Shown here piece by piece: positions 28,815 to 38,132 of a stretch of 62,423 bases of DNA. A model generated the notes under the pieces. It was not told the DNA's origin, did no database searches, and saw only the letters and a list, made by a program, of their open reading frames with translations. Made by a program: the position numbers and the translations under genes. The DNA comes from Bacteroidota bacterium (lineage in GTDB: Bacteria; Bacteroidota; Bacteroidia; UKL13-3), in contig CANHGM010000017.1 in NCBI GenBank assembly GCA_947460345.1, positions 1-62,423 of the forward strand. The letters are read 5' to 3'. The stretch's first letter is position 1, and each line of letters starts with the position of its first letter.

Positions 28815-30521
28815 TTATTTATTTAAAATAATTTTACCTGATGATTTGACAATTGAATTTTCTGAAATATGATACCAATATATACCAGCAGTTAAAGGAT
28901 TCCCATTTCCATCTTTCCCGTCCCATACTACTTGGTATTTTCCCTCAAGTAATAAATTGGTTTGAAATAAGTTTCTAACTAAACGTCCTTGTTCATCAAA
29001 GATTTGTAAAGTAATTCTATTTGCATTTTTAACAGAAAACTCAATGGTGGTTTCCTGTTCAAATGGGTTTGGATATACCAATTCGTCTGCATAGTTTTTA
29101 TTCCAAATGACTGGAACTCCTGTTGACAATGAATCATAACAATTTACTTTTCCTATATAATACGTAGCTGAAATGTCTTTGTTTTTTCTAGTTGCTGTTT
29201 CGTTTTTAGGCAAGTAGGCTCTTATATATTCTACTTTAACACCATTTGAATCTACTAATACTTTTATATGCCCAGCATTAGGTAATATTTGCCCCTGAAA
29301 ATATCCATAATCTGCTGCTGAAGAGTTTTGGAAGTTAGGCAAACTGGGTTGTGGTGTTTCTTGATACACCAAACAGTTTTTATCTTGTTTGCCAAAGAAA
29401 TGGTCGTGCCCGTGAAAGAATATAGTCACTTTATTTTCTTCTAGTATTTGTCTTATAGGCTTATCCCATCCAGGTCTGTTGGTAGCAAATCCTTCTGTAC
29501 CATCTAAGTTTTTTCCACCCCATTCATATCTGTCAGCAAACTCAACACCGCCTCTGCCTTCTGGGTCTCCGCCTATAATTTGGTGTGAAAATACAAATTT
29601 GAAAGGTGACTTGCTATTTGCTAAAGTGGTCTTTAACCATTCGTATTGAACTTTGCCTAGTGTCCATCCCCAACCATGCAAGGAGTCAGGTTTTGGTCCT
29701 GTGTACCAATAAGGGTCTATAACTATAAACAATGCATCTCCCCAAGTCCATGCATAATAATTTTCTCGTTTGCCTATATATGTATGATTGATTGTATCGC
29801 CTGTATAAAAATTATTAGGCTCAGGGTTCAAGAAATATTTCTTTCTTTCTTGTGTTCCCCATATGGCAATATTGTTAGGTGTATTGTTTAAATTCCATTT
29901 TGCCTCTCCTTCATGATTGCCCAATGCTATAAATAAAGGCACTGAATGACCAATGTTTTCATAATATGAGCGAAGCAATTTACATCTATAAGGAATGGTA
30001 TCTTTGGGTACAATTTTGTTTGCATTTCTAAGTTTATCGGTCATCAAAAAATCGCCTAGATCTATCATAAAGTCAGGCTTGTCGTCTAATTGGTTTTGAA
30101 GACAGGTCCTATATAATGCAGTATCGCTTGATGCATCTAAATGTGGATCGGCTTGAACCATAAACGTAAACCCTGAACCTGTTTTTCTTTGTGTTTGGAA
30201 AGAATAAGTGGGTCTGGTGATATAGTTTGATGCTCCTTTATTTTTATATATAAGCGCATAAAAATATTTAGTATCAGCTTGCAATCCATTTATAATAATC
30301 TCAGCTGAATCGCCTGCAGCAAATGTTTGCCATGCTGTTTGGTTTAATAGGTTTGATGGACTGAGGCCATAGGTAACCGCTACCTCTACTTCGCTATCAA
30401 AAAACATCTCAACTGTTACCGATTGATCTGTTGGTCTGCCAAGCAATTCCTTGTGTAAGATATTTTGAGCTTGTGTATAAATAGTTGTATATATAAAAAC
30501 TGACAAAAGTATATATCTCAT
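28815..30521 (-). CDS. Secreted metallophosphoesterase (purple acid phosphatase-like) with T9SS/FlgD-like tail
   Basis: A 568-residue protein with a signal peptide ending near TQAQ. An N-terminal fibronectin-like domain (GRPTDQSVTVEMFFDSEVEV) is followed by a calcineurin-like phosphoesterase: QADPHLD, MIDLGDF, ALGNHEGE, FSHQIIGG and HGHDH give the dinuclear metal ligands. The tail (YPNPFEQETTI, WDGKDGNGNPLTAGIYWYHI) is of the FlgD-like T9SS type. It is probably an extracellular phosphatase; the substrate is unknown. It is a tandem paralogue of the next gene upstream. Confidence 0.87.
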   Translation of the reverse strand: MRYILLSVFIYTTIYTQAQNILHKELLGRPTDQSVTVEMFFDSEVEVAVTYGLSPSNLLNQTAWQTFAAGDSAEIIINGLQADTKYFYALIYKNKGASNYITRPTYSFQTQRKTGSGFTFMVQADPHLDASSDTALYRTCLQNQLDDKPDFMIDLGDFLMTDKLRNANKIVPKDTIPYRCKLLRSYYENIGHSVPLFIALGNHEGEAKWNLNNTPNNIAIWGTQERKKYFLNPEPNNFYTGDTINHTYIGKRENYYAWTWGDALFIVIDPYWYTGPKPDSLHGWGWTLGKVQYEWLKTTLANSKSPFKFVFSHQIIGGDPEGRGGVEFADRYEWGGKNLDGTEGFATNRPGWDKPIRQILEENKVTIFFHGHDHFFGKQDKNCLVYQETPQPSLPNFQNSSAADYGYFQGQILPNAGHIKVLVDSNGVKVEYIRAYLPKNETATRKNKDISATYYIGKVNCYDSLSTGVPVIWNKNYADELVYPNPFEQETTIEFSVKNANRITLQIFDEQGRLVRNLFQTNLLLEGKYQVVWDGKDGNGNPLTAGIYWYHISENSIVKSSGKIILNK

Positions 30522-30532
30522 TTTTTAGATTA

Positions 30533-32191
30533 TTAATGTTGAATGATGATTTTTTTGGTAGTGGTATTGGTATTTGTTTCTACTGTCAAATAATATACAC
30601 CATTCATTAAAGTTGCTGTTTCAAGCTCTCTTAAAGTTGTTAGAATCATTAATTGCCCTACAGAATTATATAATTTAATTTGATAGTTTTTAATATTGTC
30701 TGATAATTGAACCATTAGTTTATCTTGAGCTGGGTTAGGATATACATGTATATATTCTTTCTCAATGCTTGCTTGATTAATTCCAATATTGCCACAAGTA
30801 CCAATGGTATAAGTAAACCCAACTTCTCCATTTTTATGTTGACCATTAATTGTATCAGCTGGTAAATACGCTTTTATATAATCTATTTTTAAGCACTCTG
30901 GTGAAACAGTTACTTTTATATGTCCAGTACCATCTAATGTATCAGAGGTATATGCATCTGCATTTGCCAATTTACCAATCATATAAGTCGAATCGCTAGG
31001 CATAGGCACAGCTTGGTAAGTGACACCATCTAACACTTCATGAGCAAAAACATGGTCGTGGCCTTGGAAAAATATATTCACGCCATTGTCTACAAACAAT
31101 TGGTGAATAGGTTTAGCCCAACCTGGTCTTTTGTTAGGAAAATTATAGTTAGTACCGTTTTTACCATCATAACCTCCCCATTCAAACAGCTTGGCATTGG
31201 TGATACCGCCTCTCCCTTGACCACGAATGTGGTGGGCAAACACAAACTTATATTTAGCTGTGCTTCCTTCTAAAGTGCTTTTAAGCCAATCGTATTGGGG
31301 TTTTCCAAGTGACCAGTCCCAATTGGTTGGTTTGTCTGAAGTATCGCATTGGTCTCTGTATACATCTAAAACCACATATAAGGCATCGCCCCAAGTCCAC
31401 GAATAGTAATTCTCTGGATTCCCAATGCCATATGATTCTATATTGGTATTTCCTGAATAAAAACTGTTTGGGAAAGGGTTGGGGTAATAGAATTTTCTCC
31501 ATTGGGTTCCCATAATGGCCAAATTGTTTGGTGGGTTTATTCCCATATAATAATCGTTTTCACCTTCATGATTCCCTAAGCATACATAGAAGGGTATAGA
31601 ATGACAGATGCTTCCTAAAAAAGGGCGGTAATTTTTATGAAGCAAGTCTAATTCTTGTGAGGTGATGGTTTTCCATTCATGGTCATCTCCAAATATATCG
31701 CCTAACGAAAGCATAAAGTCTGGTTTGTCGTTGGCTTGGTTGTTTAAGCATAGTTGGTAGATGCTTTTTACTCCTTTCTTGTCATATAAATGTTCGTCAG
31801 CTTCTATCGTAAATGTAAAGGTGCTTCCTTTGGCTCTTTGGGTATGAAATGTATATTCAGCAGATGGTGAATACTGACTAGCACCCACAAGTTTATATTG
31901 CACCCTGTAGAAATAGTTTGTATTGGGTATCAGGTTATGCAAATCAATTTCATCAGGTGAACCTGCAGTATTGGTATAGGTTATACTTTTGTTTATAAAG
32001 CTACCTGTTTGGGTACCATATTCAAAATAGTATTCATTACTTTGTTCAAATAAAATACTGGCTGTGATAGAGGTGTCAGTTGGACGACCAAGAATAATAG
32101 AATGAATCTGAGCTTGTATGGTATTGTTAAAAAATAACAAAGCAAGAAATAAAGTAAAAAGGAGGCTATTGCTGGGTTTTGAATGCTTCAT
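30533..32191 (-). CDS. Secreted metallophosphoesterase (purple acid phosphatase-like) with T9SS tail
   Basis: A 552-residue paralogue of the downstream gene, with the same order of domains: signal peptide, fibronectin-like domain starting GRPTDTSITASILFEQ, metallophosphoesterase with EADEHLYD, LSLGDIFGDDHEW, CLGNHEGE, FAHHIRGQGRGG and QGHDH, and a type A T9SS tail (YPNPAQDKLMV, LMNGVYYLTVETN). It heads the five-gene operon (intergenic gaps of 11, 5, 3 and 10 nt). No promoter match was clear in the 217 nt upstream. Confidence 0.87.
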   Translation of the reverse strand: MKHSKPSNSLLFTLFLALLFFNNTIQAQIHSIILGRPTDTSITASILFEQSNEYYFEYGTQTGSFINKSITYTNTAGSPDEIDLHNLIPNTNYFYRVQYKLVGASQYSPSAEYTFHTQRAKGSTFTFTIEADEHLYDKKGVKSIYQLCLNNQANDKPDFMLSLGDIFGDDHEWKTITSQELDLLHKNYRPFLGSICHSIPFYVCLGNHEGENDYYMGINPPNNLAIMGTQWRKFYYPNPFPNSFYSGNTNIESYGIGNPENYYSWTWGDALYVVLDVYRDQCDTSDKPTNWDWSLGKPQYDWLKSTLEGSTAKYKFVFAHHIRGQGRGGITNAKLFEWGGYDGKNGTNYNFPNKRPGWAKPIHQLFVDNGVNIFFQGHDHVFAHEVLDGVTYQAVPMPSDSTYMIGKLANADAYTSDTLDGTGHIKVTVSPECLKIDYIKAYLPADTINGQHKNGEVGFTYTIGTCGNIGINQASIEKEYIHVYPNPAQDKLMVQLSDNIKNYQIKLYNSVGQLMILTTLRELETATLMNGVYYLTVETNTNTTTKKIIIQH

Positions 32192-32348
32192 ACAGTATGA
32201 TATTTTAAATTAATTTCCCTTTTAGACGATAGAATTTATTATTTCTTGCAGCCTATAAAATTTTTTTTATTTGTAAATGTTATATGTTTAATATCAATAT
32301 ACAGAATAGGAGCTTCGGTAAATCTTAAAGTATATATGTATATATAAA

Positions 32349-32382
32349 CAAAAAAAGCCCATGAGTTAGTTTATTCATGGGC
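32349..32382 (-). terminator. Rho-independent terminator of the 83-residue protein gene
   Basis: On the minus strand an 8-bp perfect stem GCCCATGA/TCATGGGC (357-364 with 375-382) is followed by a run of T, 26 nt past the stop of the gene at 32409-32660. Confidence 0.8.
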
Positions 32383-32408
32383 TTACAGTTGGTTAGAATT
32401 TATATATT

Positions 32409-32660
32409 CTATCTCAAAGTCATTATTTCAATTTTCATATATGGGTAGTAGGGCAGTGTTGAAAGTTTTTTATCAGCATCCGTTTTGTCATTCGCCATAA
32501 GCACCAAGTATATTCCGACTGCGTCAGCTTTTATATAAGATGCCAAAAGTGTCCCATTGTCTTCCCACACTTTTATCATTTCTTGTTCTTTGGGTAATAA
32601 TTTCATTCTAGTTTCATTGTCTAATCCTTGTAATAGGATATCAATCATATATTTATTCAT
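32409..32660 (-). CDS. Small dimeric alpha-beta-barrel-like protein (muconolactone-isomerase/YciI type)
   Basis: An 83-residue soluble protein. The pattern of a beta strand at the start (NKYMIDILLQ), a helix with KLLPKEQEMIKVWED, and the end LPYYPYMKIEIMTL is typical of muconolactone delta-isomerase-like and YciI-like dimeric ferredoxin-fold proteins. No degradative pathway is nearby; function is open. It has its own terminator. Confidence 0.6.
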   Translation of the reverse strand: MNKYMIDILLQGLDNETRMKLLPKEQEMIKVWEDNGTLLASYIKADAVGIYLVLMANDKTDADKKLSTLPYYPYMKIEIMTLR

Positions 32661-32996
32661 ATTTGTATGGTGTTGCGATTGTTATTTAGTTATTTTGGCT
32701 TCCGTGTTATTGATTGTCTGTATATGTTGTTGAAACCTGATGAAGTCTTTTTTAATCGCACAAAAATAACTCCTATAAGCTTTCTTTTTTGAAAAATATA
32801 TACATTTTTAAAATAGTGTAAATATAAAAATGATACTCAATTGCTTTAGACATATATAAAATAGTTAAATAATCCAAACTTAGTTGCTATAAAAAAACAA
32901 AACTACTTTTAGTCATAAATTATTCTGTAAAAAGAATCTATATAGGAATGATTTTGTATCGTTTAAAGTATAAACATTGATAAATGTGTAAACTTC
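32661..32996. other. AT-rich intergenic stretch, nothing recognised
   Basis: 336 nt between two minus-strand genes. Apart from what must be the promoter of the 83-residue protein gene I see no repeat, RNA or coding remnant. Confidence 0.35.
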
Positions 32997-34340
32997 TTAA
33001 TCTTTAACAAATTTACTGGTAAATATCACCCCGTTTTCTGTAATAGCTTTTACAATATAAATACCGTTTGTTAATTCAGAAATGTCAATTGTTTTTTCTT
33101 TACTTTTCAAAATTAAAGCACCTTTGAAATCTAAAACTTCTATATTTTGAAATGGAGTATTTATATTTAGAGTAATTTCATTATGAGCTGGATTGGGGAA
33201 CAACATTCCATCTAAATGCAGGTTGACGGCTTCATCCACACCAGTTTTAATAAAAAATCTATTGGGTGAAGCATTAATACAATTTTGAGTACTTCTCATC
33301 ATATCATATGCAAAGGCACCTGAATCATATAGTTTTGTAGCTGATGATGTGATAAGTCCAGTAACTAATGAAACGCCTACTATTTGATTGCCGCTGCTAA
33401 AAAAGTAGGTCATAGAATCTGGATCAATAAAGGCTCCTCCGGTTAAGTTGCCTCCGGCTCCAATATTGAATGGTGAAACAAAAGTAACAACACCTGAGTT
33501 AGGATTTATTTTAGAAAGTCTAAACGTAGTTGAATCTATAACATCAATATAAGTCATAAGAAGGCTGTCATAAACCGAAGAAACATAATTTTGACGGGTT
33601 AAACCATATATAGATGTATCAATGCAACTATATGCAATATTTTCAAAAATACCATATGGAGGAAGTTGAATAGGGACAGCACTATATTCAGCACCTGTAT
33701 ATAAATCTATACCTATCAAAGTATCAACTGCTGAGTAATAATACAACATTTGAAATGGATCAATAGAGTTACCAGCCAATGTATATAGGTTGCTAAATGA
33801 AGAATTACCAATTAAACTATATTGCCCTGTTGCAGGATTTATGGAAGCAAATCGGATTTGAGTAGAATCAAGTACTTCAACATTTGTCATTAAAACGCTG
33901 TCGTAATAGGTTGAATAAAAATTATGGGGTATCATGCCATATATGATAGAATCACTTGGGTTGAACCTGATGTTTTGGAATGAAGCTGAAGGAAGGGGGC
34001 CAGAAATGGGAACATTGTTAATAATGTCTCCTGTAATCATATCAAAAGTTAAGAGGTTAAAACCACTTCCTATGTAATAATGTTTTAAATAAGGATCTAT
34101 AGTAGCACCATTTAGATTAATGGCAGATTTATATTCTGAAGTTCCTATGTTAAAAACAATACCTGTTATTGGATCTACACTTCCTAGCCTTATCGTAGAT
34201 GAATCTAATACATCAACATTTGTCATTAAGGTACTATCATAATAAGAAGAAAAATAATTTTTCCTTACTATCCCAAAATTTTGTGCAAATGCAAATTGCA
34301 TAGCAAAAACCAGAGCGATAAATAATAGGTGTTTTTTCAT
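32997..34340 (-). CDS. Secreted T9SS protein with three ~107-residue internal repeats
   Basis: 447 residues with signal peptide MKKHLLFIALVFAMQFAFAQ. Three tandem repeats begin FGIVRKNYFSSYYDS, YGMIPHNFYSTYYDS and YGLTRQNYVSSVYDS; each continues with a VLDS/VIDS T-[IF]-R segment, a GS..PITG-type turn and a strand-turn-strand resembling beta-propeller blades. A type A T9SS domain closes it (FPNPAHNEITL, LTNGIYIVKA). The repeats look like a propeller-type binding module. Function unknown. Confidence 0.78.
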   Translation of the reverse strand: MKKHLLFIALVFAMQFAFAQNFGIVRKNYFSSYYDSTLMTNVDVLDSSTIRLGSVDPITGIVFNIGTSEYKSAINLNGATIDPYLKHYYIGSGFNLLTFDMITGDIINNVPISGPLPSASFQNIRFNPSDSIIYGMIPHNFYSTYYDSVLMTNVEVLDSTQIRFASINPATGQYSLIGNSSFSNLYTLAGNSIDPFQMLYYYSAVDTLIGIDLYTGAEYSAVPIQLPPYGIFENIAYSCIDTSIYGLTRQNYVSSVYDSLLMTYIDVIDSTTFRLSKINPNSGVVTFVSPFNIGAGGNLTGGAFIDPDSMTYFFSSGNQIVGVSLVTGLITSSATKLYDSGAFAYDMMRSTQNCINASPNRFFIKTGVDEAVNLHLDGMLFPNPAHNEITLNINTPFQNIEVLDFKGALILKSKEKTIDISELTNGIYIVKAITENGVIFTSKFVKD

Positions 34341-34510
34341 TTATATATTTTAATTGGTGACCAAAAATTAAATGTATAAACAAAGTTTATCAGATTATGT
34401 TTCAGAAATATATATCTTTAAAAATATATCATCAAAAAAAATGTTCTGGTGGTTGAAATCTTAATATTTCTAAAGATATATATATATTATAAGATGCTTT
34501 TATTTTTAAA

Positions 34511-36706
34511 TTATAACGTGGCTCCGATACTCACAAAAATTGTTCTACCGTTACCAGGCATTAAACCAGGTCCAGGATAACCGCCAGCCCTTCGTGTTGC
34601 GTATTTTTCATTTGTCATGTTATTGATACCAGCCCTTAAATTATAACGTTCCAAAAATTTATAAGAAAGTGACGCATCCATTACTTTATACCCTGAAAGT
34701 TTCCCGATGGTACCAGTTGAATTGGGAGTTTCGGTATTTGCAGCATCGGTATATACGTCTCCAACTATGCTTAATTGCCAAGTTGCAGAAAATCCTTTGA
34801 GATAATAGGTTGTTCCAAATCGGTGAATTTGCTTAGGGGCATTTTCTACTCTTTTGTTTTCAATTGATTTTGTAGGGTCATTTGCAATGGCCGGGTTGTT
34901 CCATTTCACATATATAGCATCTATGAAAGAATTAGATGCAAAAAAACTTATACTGCCATATTTAAGTTTGTTTTTGAAAATTTTAATTGGATTTATTTCG
35001 ATATATGATTCTATACCTTTGCTCACAGAATTGCCAATATTTGTTTTAAACGGTACTCCATTTTGTGATAATGTACCTATGCGGTTGTCATAATTCAGGT
35101 AAAAAACTCCCACATCAAAAGTTAAATAGTTTTTTACAGTTCCTCTATAACCAAAGTCAGCATTGAAACCGCTCGCATCTTTTAAATTGGGGTCAATTAT
35201 TTCATTTGTTGCTGATGGTGTTAGTTCTGAAAATGTTACTGGGCGGTATGCCAAAGAGTAGTTACCATATATATTGGTTTTTTCTGAAACCATAAACTCA
35301 CTTCCAATGCCGTAAAGGAAAAGTGGACGAATTCTTTTATCCGGGTTTAATGTTCCTGTTTGTGTGGTGTTGATATATCCCTTGCTTTGATTTTCAATAT
35401 AGTCAAAACGAAAACCTGGAATAACCTTTAATCGTTTACTTATTTGAAAAATATTTTCTGCAAATACAGCATAATTAGTTGTACCAAACTCTAATGAACG
35501 ACCGTAATTTGGACTGGTAAGCGTTAAATCATATTGATTGCCGGTTGTTCCTACCCCAAGTTGATTTCTTTTTGTATTGCCAAAATATGCTCTGACGCCA
35601 CCAGCCAATACATTCATTTTTTTGAAGAATTTATATTTAACAGACACCCGCATTTCAGCACCAAAATTTTTGTAATTATCTCTATCCACCTGACGTGAAT
35701 CATATTGAAGTGTAGTTGGATTTATACTGTCTTTTATATTAATAGGTTTTGTATATCCAACACTATTTCTTTCAGCCACAACAGCAAAAGATTTGATTTG
35801 TATATTTATTGATTTTGAAATCTCATATTTAAAAGTAATTGATGCAACGTTAAATGGAGCTCCAAACCAATTTCTTTCTCTAGATGATTGACGATGGTTT
35901 TCATTGAATTGAAAATCTGTAAGACCTCCCGGCTGTTGACTTTCATAATTCATATTAGTATATTCTCCAGCAATATTTATTTTTTTGGTTAGCTGATAAT
36001 TTGCAGAGAAGTAGCCGGTGTATATACTATAACGACTATTGTTTCGCCAACCTTCAGAAGTTCGGTTATGCATAAATCCATAATAAGAAAACTTTTTATA
36101 TGTTCCGCCAATTGCATTATAGGTATTGAACAAGTTGTATGATCCAACGGTTTGTTGACTTTCAAAAGTAAATGGCTTGTTAGGATTACCTTTTTTAACT
36201 TGATAATTCAGCAATCCGCCAAACTGTGGGCCATATTGCAATGAAGCAGCTCCTCTAACGACTTCAATACTTTTCAAGGCTTCCATTGGAGGTGTATAAT
36301 AAGTTTCAGGGTAGCCAAAAACTTCTGAACTTATATCATATCCATTTTGCCTCACATTAAATTCCCATGAACGGTTAGGACTTAATCCCCTTGATGCCAC
36401 TCCAGCCTGAATGCCTGAGCCATCATTTTCCCATATACTCATGCCCGGAACTTTTGCAAACACCTGACGGGTATTGTTGGTACTTAAGTCTGCATTTAGT
36501 TTAGACAATTGTATAACTTCTGTTTTTTTTCCTACATAAATCACGTTGTCTTTCAAATCAGGCATCCTCTCTAAATCGCTTATAGATTGATCTTCATGTT
36601 TGGTAACTTCTTTAAGTGTTATGGTTTTTGTTGTATCTATTTGCTGTGAATTTGCGGTATAAAATGCCATTAAACTAAAAGAGAAAAGCAGTTGTAATTT
36701 TTTCAT
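34511..36706 (-). CDS. TonB-dependent outer-membrane receptor (FecA-like, likely iron/siderophore)
   Basis: About 731 residues when started at the ATG at 36706, which opens the signal peptide MKKLQLLFSFSLMAFYTANS; the frame runs to 36739. The plug domain follows (QVFAKVPGMSIWENDGSGIQ, SLQYGPQFGGLLNY), then a 22-strand beta-barrel with YGNYSLAYRPVTFSELTP and the C-terminal barrel end. The plug resembles ferric-citrate type receptors. The gene is preceded by a 23-bp Fur-like palindrome, which supports iron-responsive control. The substrate is inferred, not shown. Confidence 0.88.
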   Translation of the reverse strand: MKKLQLLFSFSLMAFYTANSQQIDTTKTITLKEVTKHEDQSISDLERMPDLKDNVIYVGKKTEVIQLSKLNADLSTNNTRQVFAKVPGMSIWENDGSGIQAGVASRGLSPNRSWEFNVRQNGYDISSEVFGYPETYYTPPMEALKSIEVVRGAASLQYGPQFGGLLNYQVKKGNPNKPFTFESQQTVGSYNLFNTYNAIGGTYKKFSYYGFMHNRTSEGWRNNSRYSIYTGYFSANYQLTKKINIAGEYTNMNYESQQPGGLTDFQFNENHRQSSRERNWFGAPFNVASITFKYEISKSINIQIKSFAVVAERNSVGYTKPINIKDSINPTTLQYDSRQVDRDNYKNFGAEMRVSVKYKFFKKMNVLAGGVRAYFGNTKRNQLGVGTTGNQYDLTLTSPNYGRSLEFGTTNYAVFAENIFQISKRLKVIPGFRFDYIENQSKGYINTTQTGTLNPDKRIRPLFLYGIGSEFMVSEKTNIYGNYSLAYRPVTFSELTPSATNEIIDPNLKDASGFNADFGYRGTVKNYLTFDVGVFYLNYDNRIGTLSQNGVPFKTNIGNSVSKGIESYIEINPIKIFKNKLKYGSISFFASNSFIDAIYVKWNNPAIANDPTKSIENKRVENAPKQIHRFGTTYYLKGFSATWQLSIVGDVYTDAANTETPNSTGTIGKLSGYKVMDASLSYKFLERYNLRAGINNMTNEKYATRRAGGYPGPGLMPGNGRTIFVSIGATL

Positions 36707-36780
36707 AAAAGATTTATCAGCTGTTAATTTTTCCCGCAAAGATTAGTCTCAATATTGAATTTCACAATTAAGCAACCAAA

Positions 36781-36803
36781 TTATTTAGAATTATTCTAAA
36801 TAA
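36781..36803. promoter_or_regulatory. Fur-like operator palindrome
   Basis: A perfect inverted repeat of 11-bp arms, TTATTTAGAAT-t-ATTCTAAATAA, 75 nt upstream of the TonB-dependent receptor start and in its promoter region. Its size and AT-rich symmetry fit a Fur-family metal-regulator box. It lies between the receptor and the upstream DUF2490-MscS-TerC operon, whose transcripts come from the other side. Confidence 0.65.
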
Positions 36804-36895
36804 CAACGAATTAAATATTTTGTACAAAGATTTTTTAGCACACAAGTTTAATTGTGCTGTTGTTTTAATCTACTTTTATGTTGTTTTTAAGTAGT

Positions 36896-37570
36896 CTATT
36901 TTGACAGCTCTATAAAATAACCTATTTGTAAAAAGTCGCGACCAGTTTCATCATTTATTTTATAGTCGAACTGGTGTATATAACCAATTAGAATAGTTGA
37001 CTCTTTTGAAGGTTTGTAGTTAAATGCAAGTAACATTCTGTTTCTTACAAAATAAGGTTCTTTGTCAGTAAAAAAGATTTCATTACTTGCACTAATTTGA
37101 AATGGCTTATATTCATTTTTTTCTTTTCCAAATGGATAAGAAACACCTATTCTGTAACGAAAACGGTTGCGGAAGCCATTGCTTGTAAATCTCAATTCTG
37201 ATCGATAACGCTGTTCTATTTTTAGTTTCCCGATAGATTGAAAAAGAATAATCTGAGGCCAAATTCTAAACTCATCATTGTATTTAGGTAAGATAAAGTT
37301 TCCACCTTCTTTGTAGGTTTGATAGCTACCTGCACCCAATGTCATTAAAACGTTTTTCTGAATTTTATAGTTAATTCCACCTTTGTATTCGTAATAATGA
37401 TAATGGTTATAAAATTTTAAGGAGCGTATTTGTCCTTCTCCAAAAAAGCTCCATTTATCATTATAGTTATATTTTACATTCAGAATATTCCAACTACCTA
37501 AATCAAATTTTTGAGCAATGCTTGTTTGGTTTGACCACAGTATGATTGAAGCTAATAATAGTTGTCTCAT
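36896..37570 (-). CDS. DUF2490 outer-membrane protein
   Basis: A 224-residue protein with a signal peptide ending near TSIAQ. The pattern WNILNVKYNYNDKWSFFGEGQ, EQRYRSE, FRNRFRYRIG and a late FDYKINDETGRDFLQIGYF is characteristic of DUF2490, predicted to form a small outer-membrane beta-barrel. Six nt after the MscS gene, so part of the TerC-MscS-DUF2490 operon. Confidence 0.82.
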   Translation of the reverse strand: MRQLLLASIILWSNQTSIAQKFDLGSWNILNVKYNYNDKWSFFGEGQIRSLKFYNHYHYYEYKGGINYKIQKNVLMTLGAGSYQTYKEGGNFILPKYNDEFRIWPQIILFQSIGKLKIEQRYRSELRFTSNGFRNRFRYRIGVSYPFGKEKNEYKPFQISASNEIFFTDKEPYFVRNRMLLAFNYKPSKESTILIGYIHQFDYKINDETGRDFLQIGYFIELSK

Positions 37571-37576
37571 TCAGTT

Positions 37577-38131
37577 TTATTTTGACATGTTATTCTTTTG
37601 AACAACAGCAACAGATTTTTGCATAAGCAAAGAATTGGGGATGGTGATTATTTCACCTTTGTCTGTTTTTAGATGAACAAAGAAATAAGTCAAATCAGAT
37701 ACTTCTCCTTCAAAGGGGTAATCTTTATCTAATATTTTTAACGTATCACCAATTTTTATGGGATGATTAAAAAACAATAACAAACTTGAGGTTATATTTG
37801 AGAGTAAAGACCACTGAGCAAAAAAAGCAATTCCCAAAGCTGTTAGAATAGTTCCAACAAAAACTGCGATTTCACTTTGTTCAAGACCCCAAATGGCAGA
37901 TAGGAGTATGGTTGCTGCTATAAAAGAAAAAAGGTGTACCGCTTTCACAATTATTTTTCTTCTGCCTCGCTGTACATGGCTTTGTTTTAAAGTATTGTTT
38001 ATAAATATTTTGGTTATATAGTGTGTAATTATATACCCAACCACTATTATAATAGTTTCAATAATTTGAATTTTGTATGTTTCCATAATTACTTCTAAAA
38101 TGTTTTTTATAAGTTCCTTTTTCCAATCCAT
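37577..38131 (-). CDS. Small MscS-family mechanosensitive channel-like protein
   Basis: 184 residues. Two or three hydrophobic segments are followed by the MscS pore/beta-domain region (GTILTALGIAFFAQWSLLSN, NHPIKIGDTLKI, GEVSDLTYFFVHLKTDKGE, IPNSLLMQK). It lacks the large C-terminal alpha/beta domain of canonical MscS, so it is a short form. An internal Met near residue 16 could be the true start. Co-transcribed with TerC (1 nt gap). Confidence 0.82.
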   Translation of the reverse strand: MDWKKELIKNILEVIMETYKIQIIETIIIVVGYIITHYITKIFINNTLKQSHVQRGRRKIIVKAVHLFSFIAATILLSAIWGLEQSEIAVFVGTILTALGIAFFAQWSLLSNITSSLLLFFNHPIKIGDTLKILDKDYPFEGEVSDLTYFFVHLKTDKGEIITIPNSLLMQKSVAVVQKNNMSK

Positions 38132-38132
38132 T

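Noticed and set aside
32192-32348. Possible small RNA or riboswitch upstream of the phosphatase operon
   Set aside because: No stable stem or known motif could be made out; the strand is plain AT-rich sequence.
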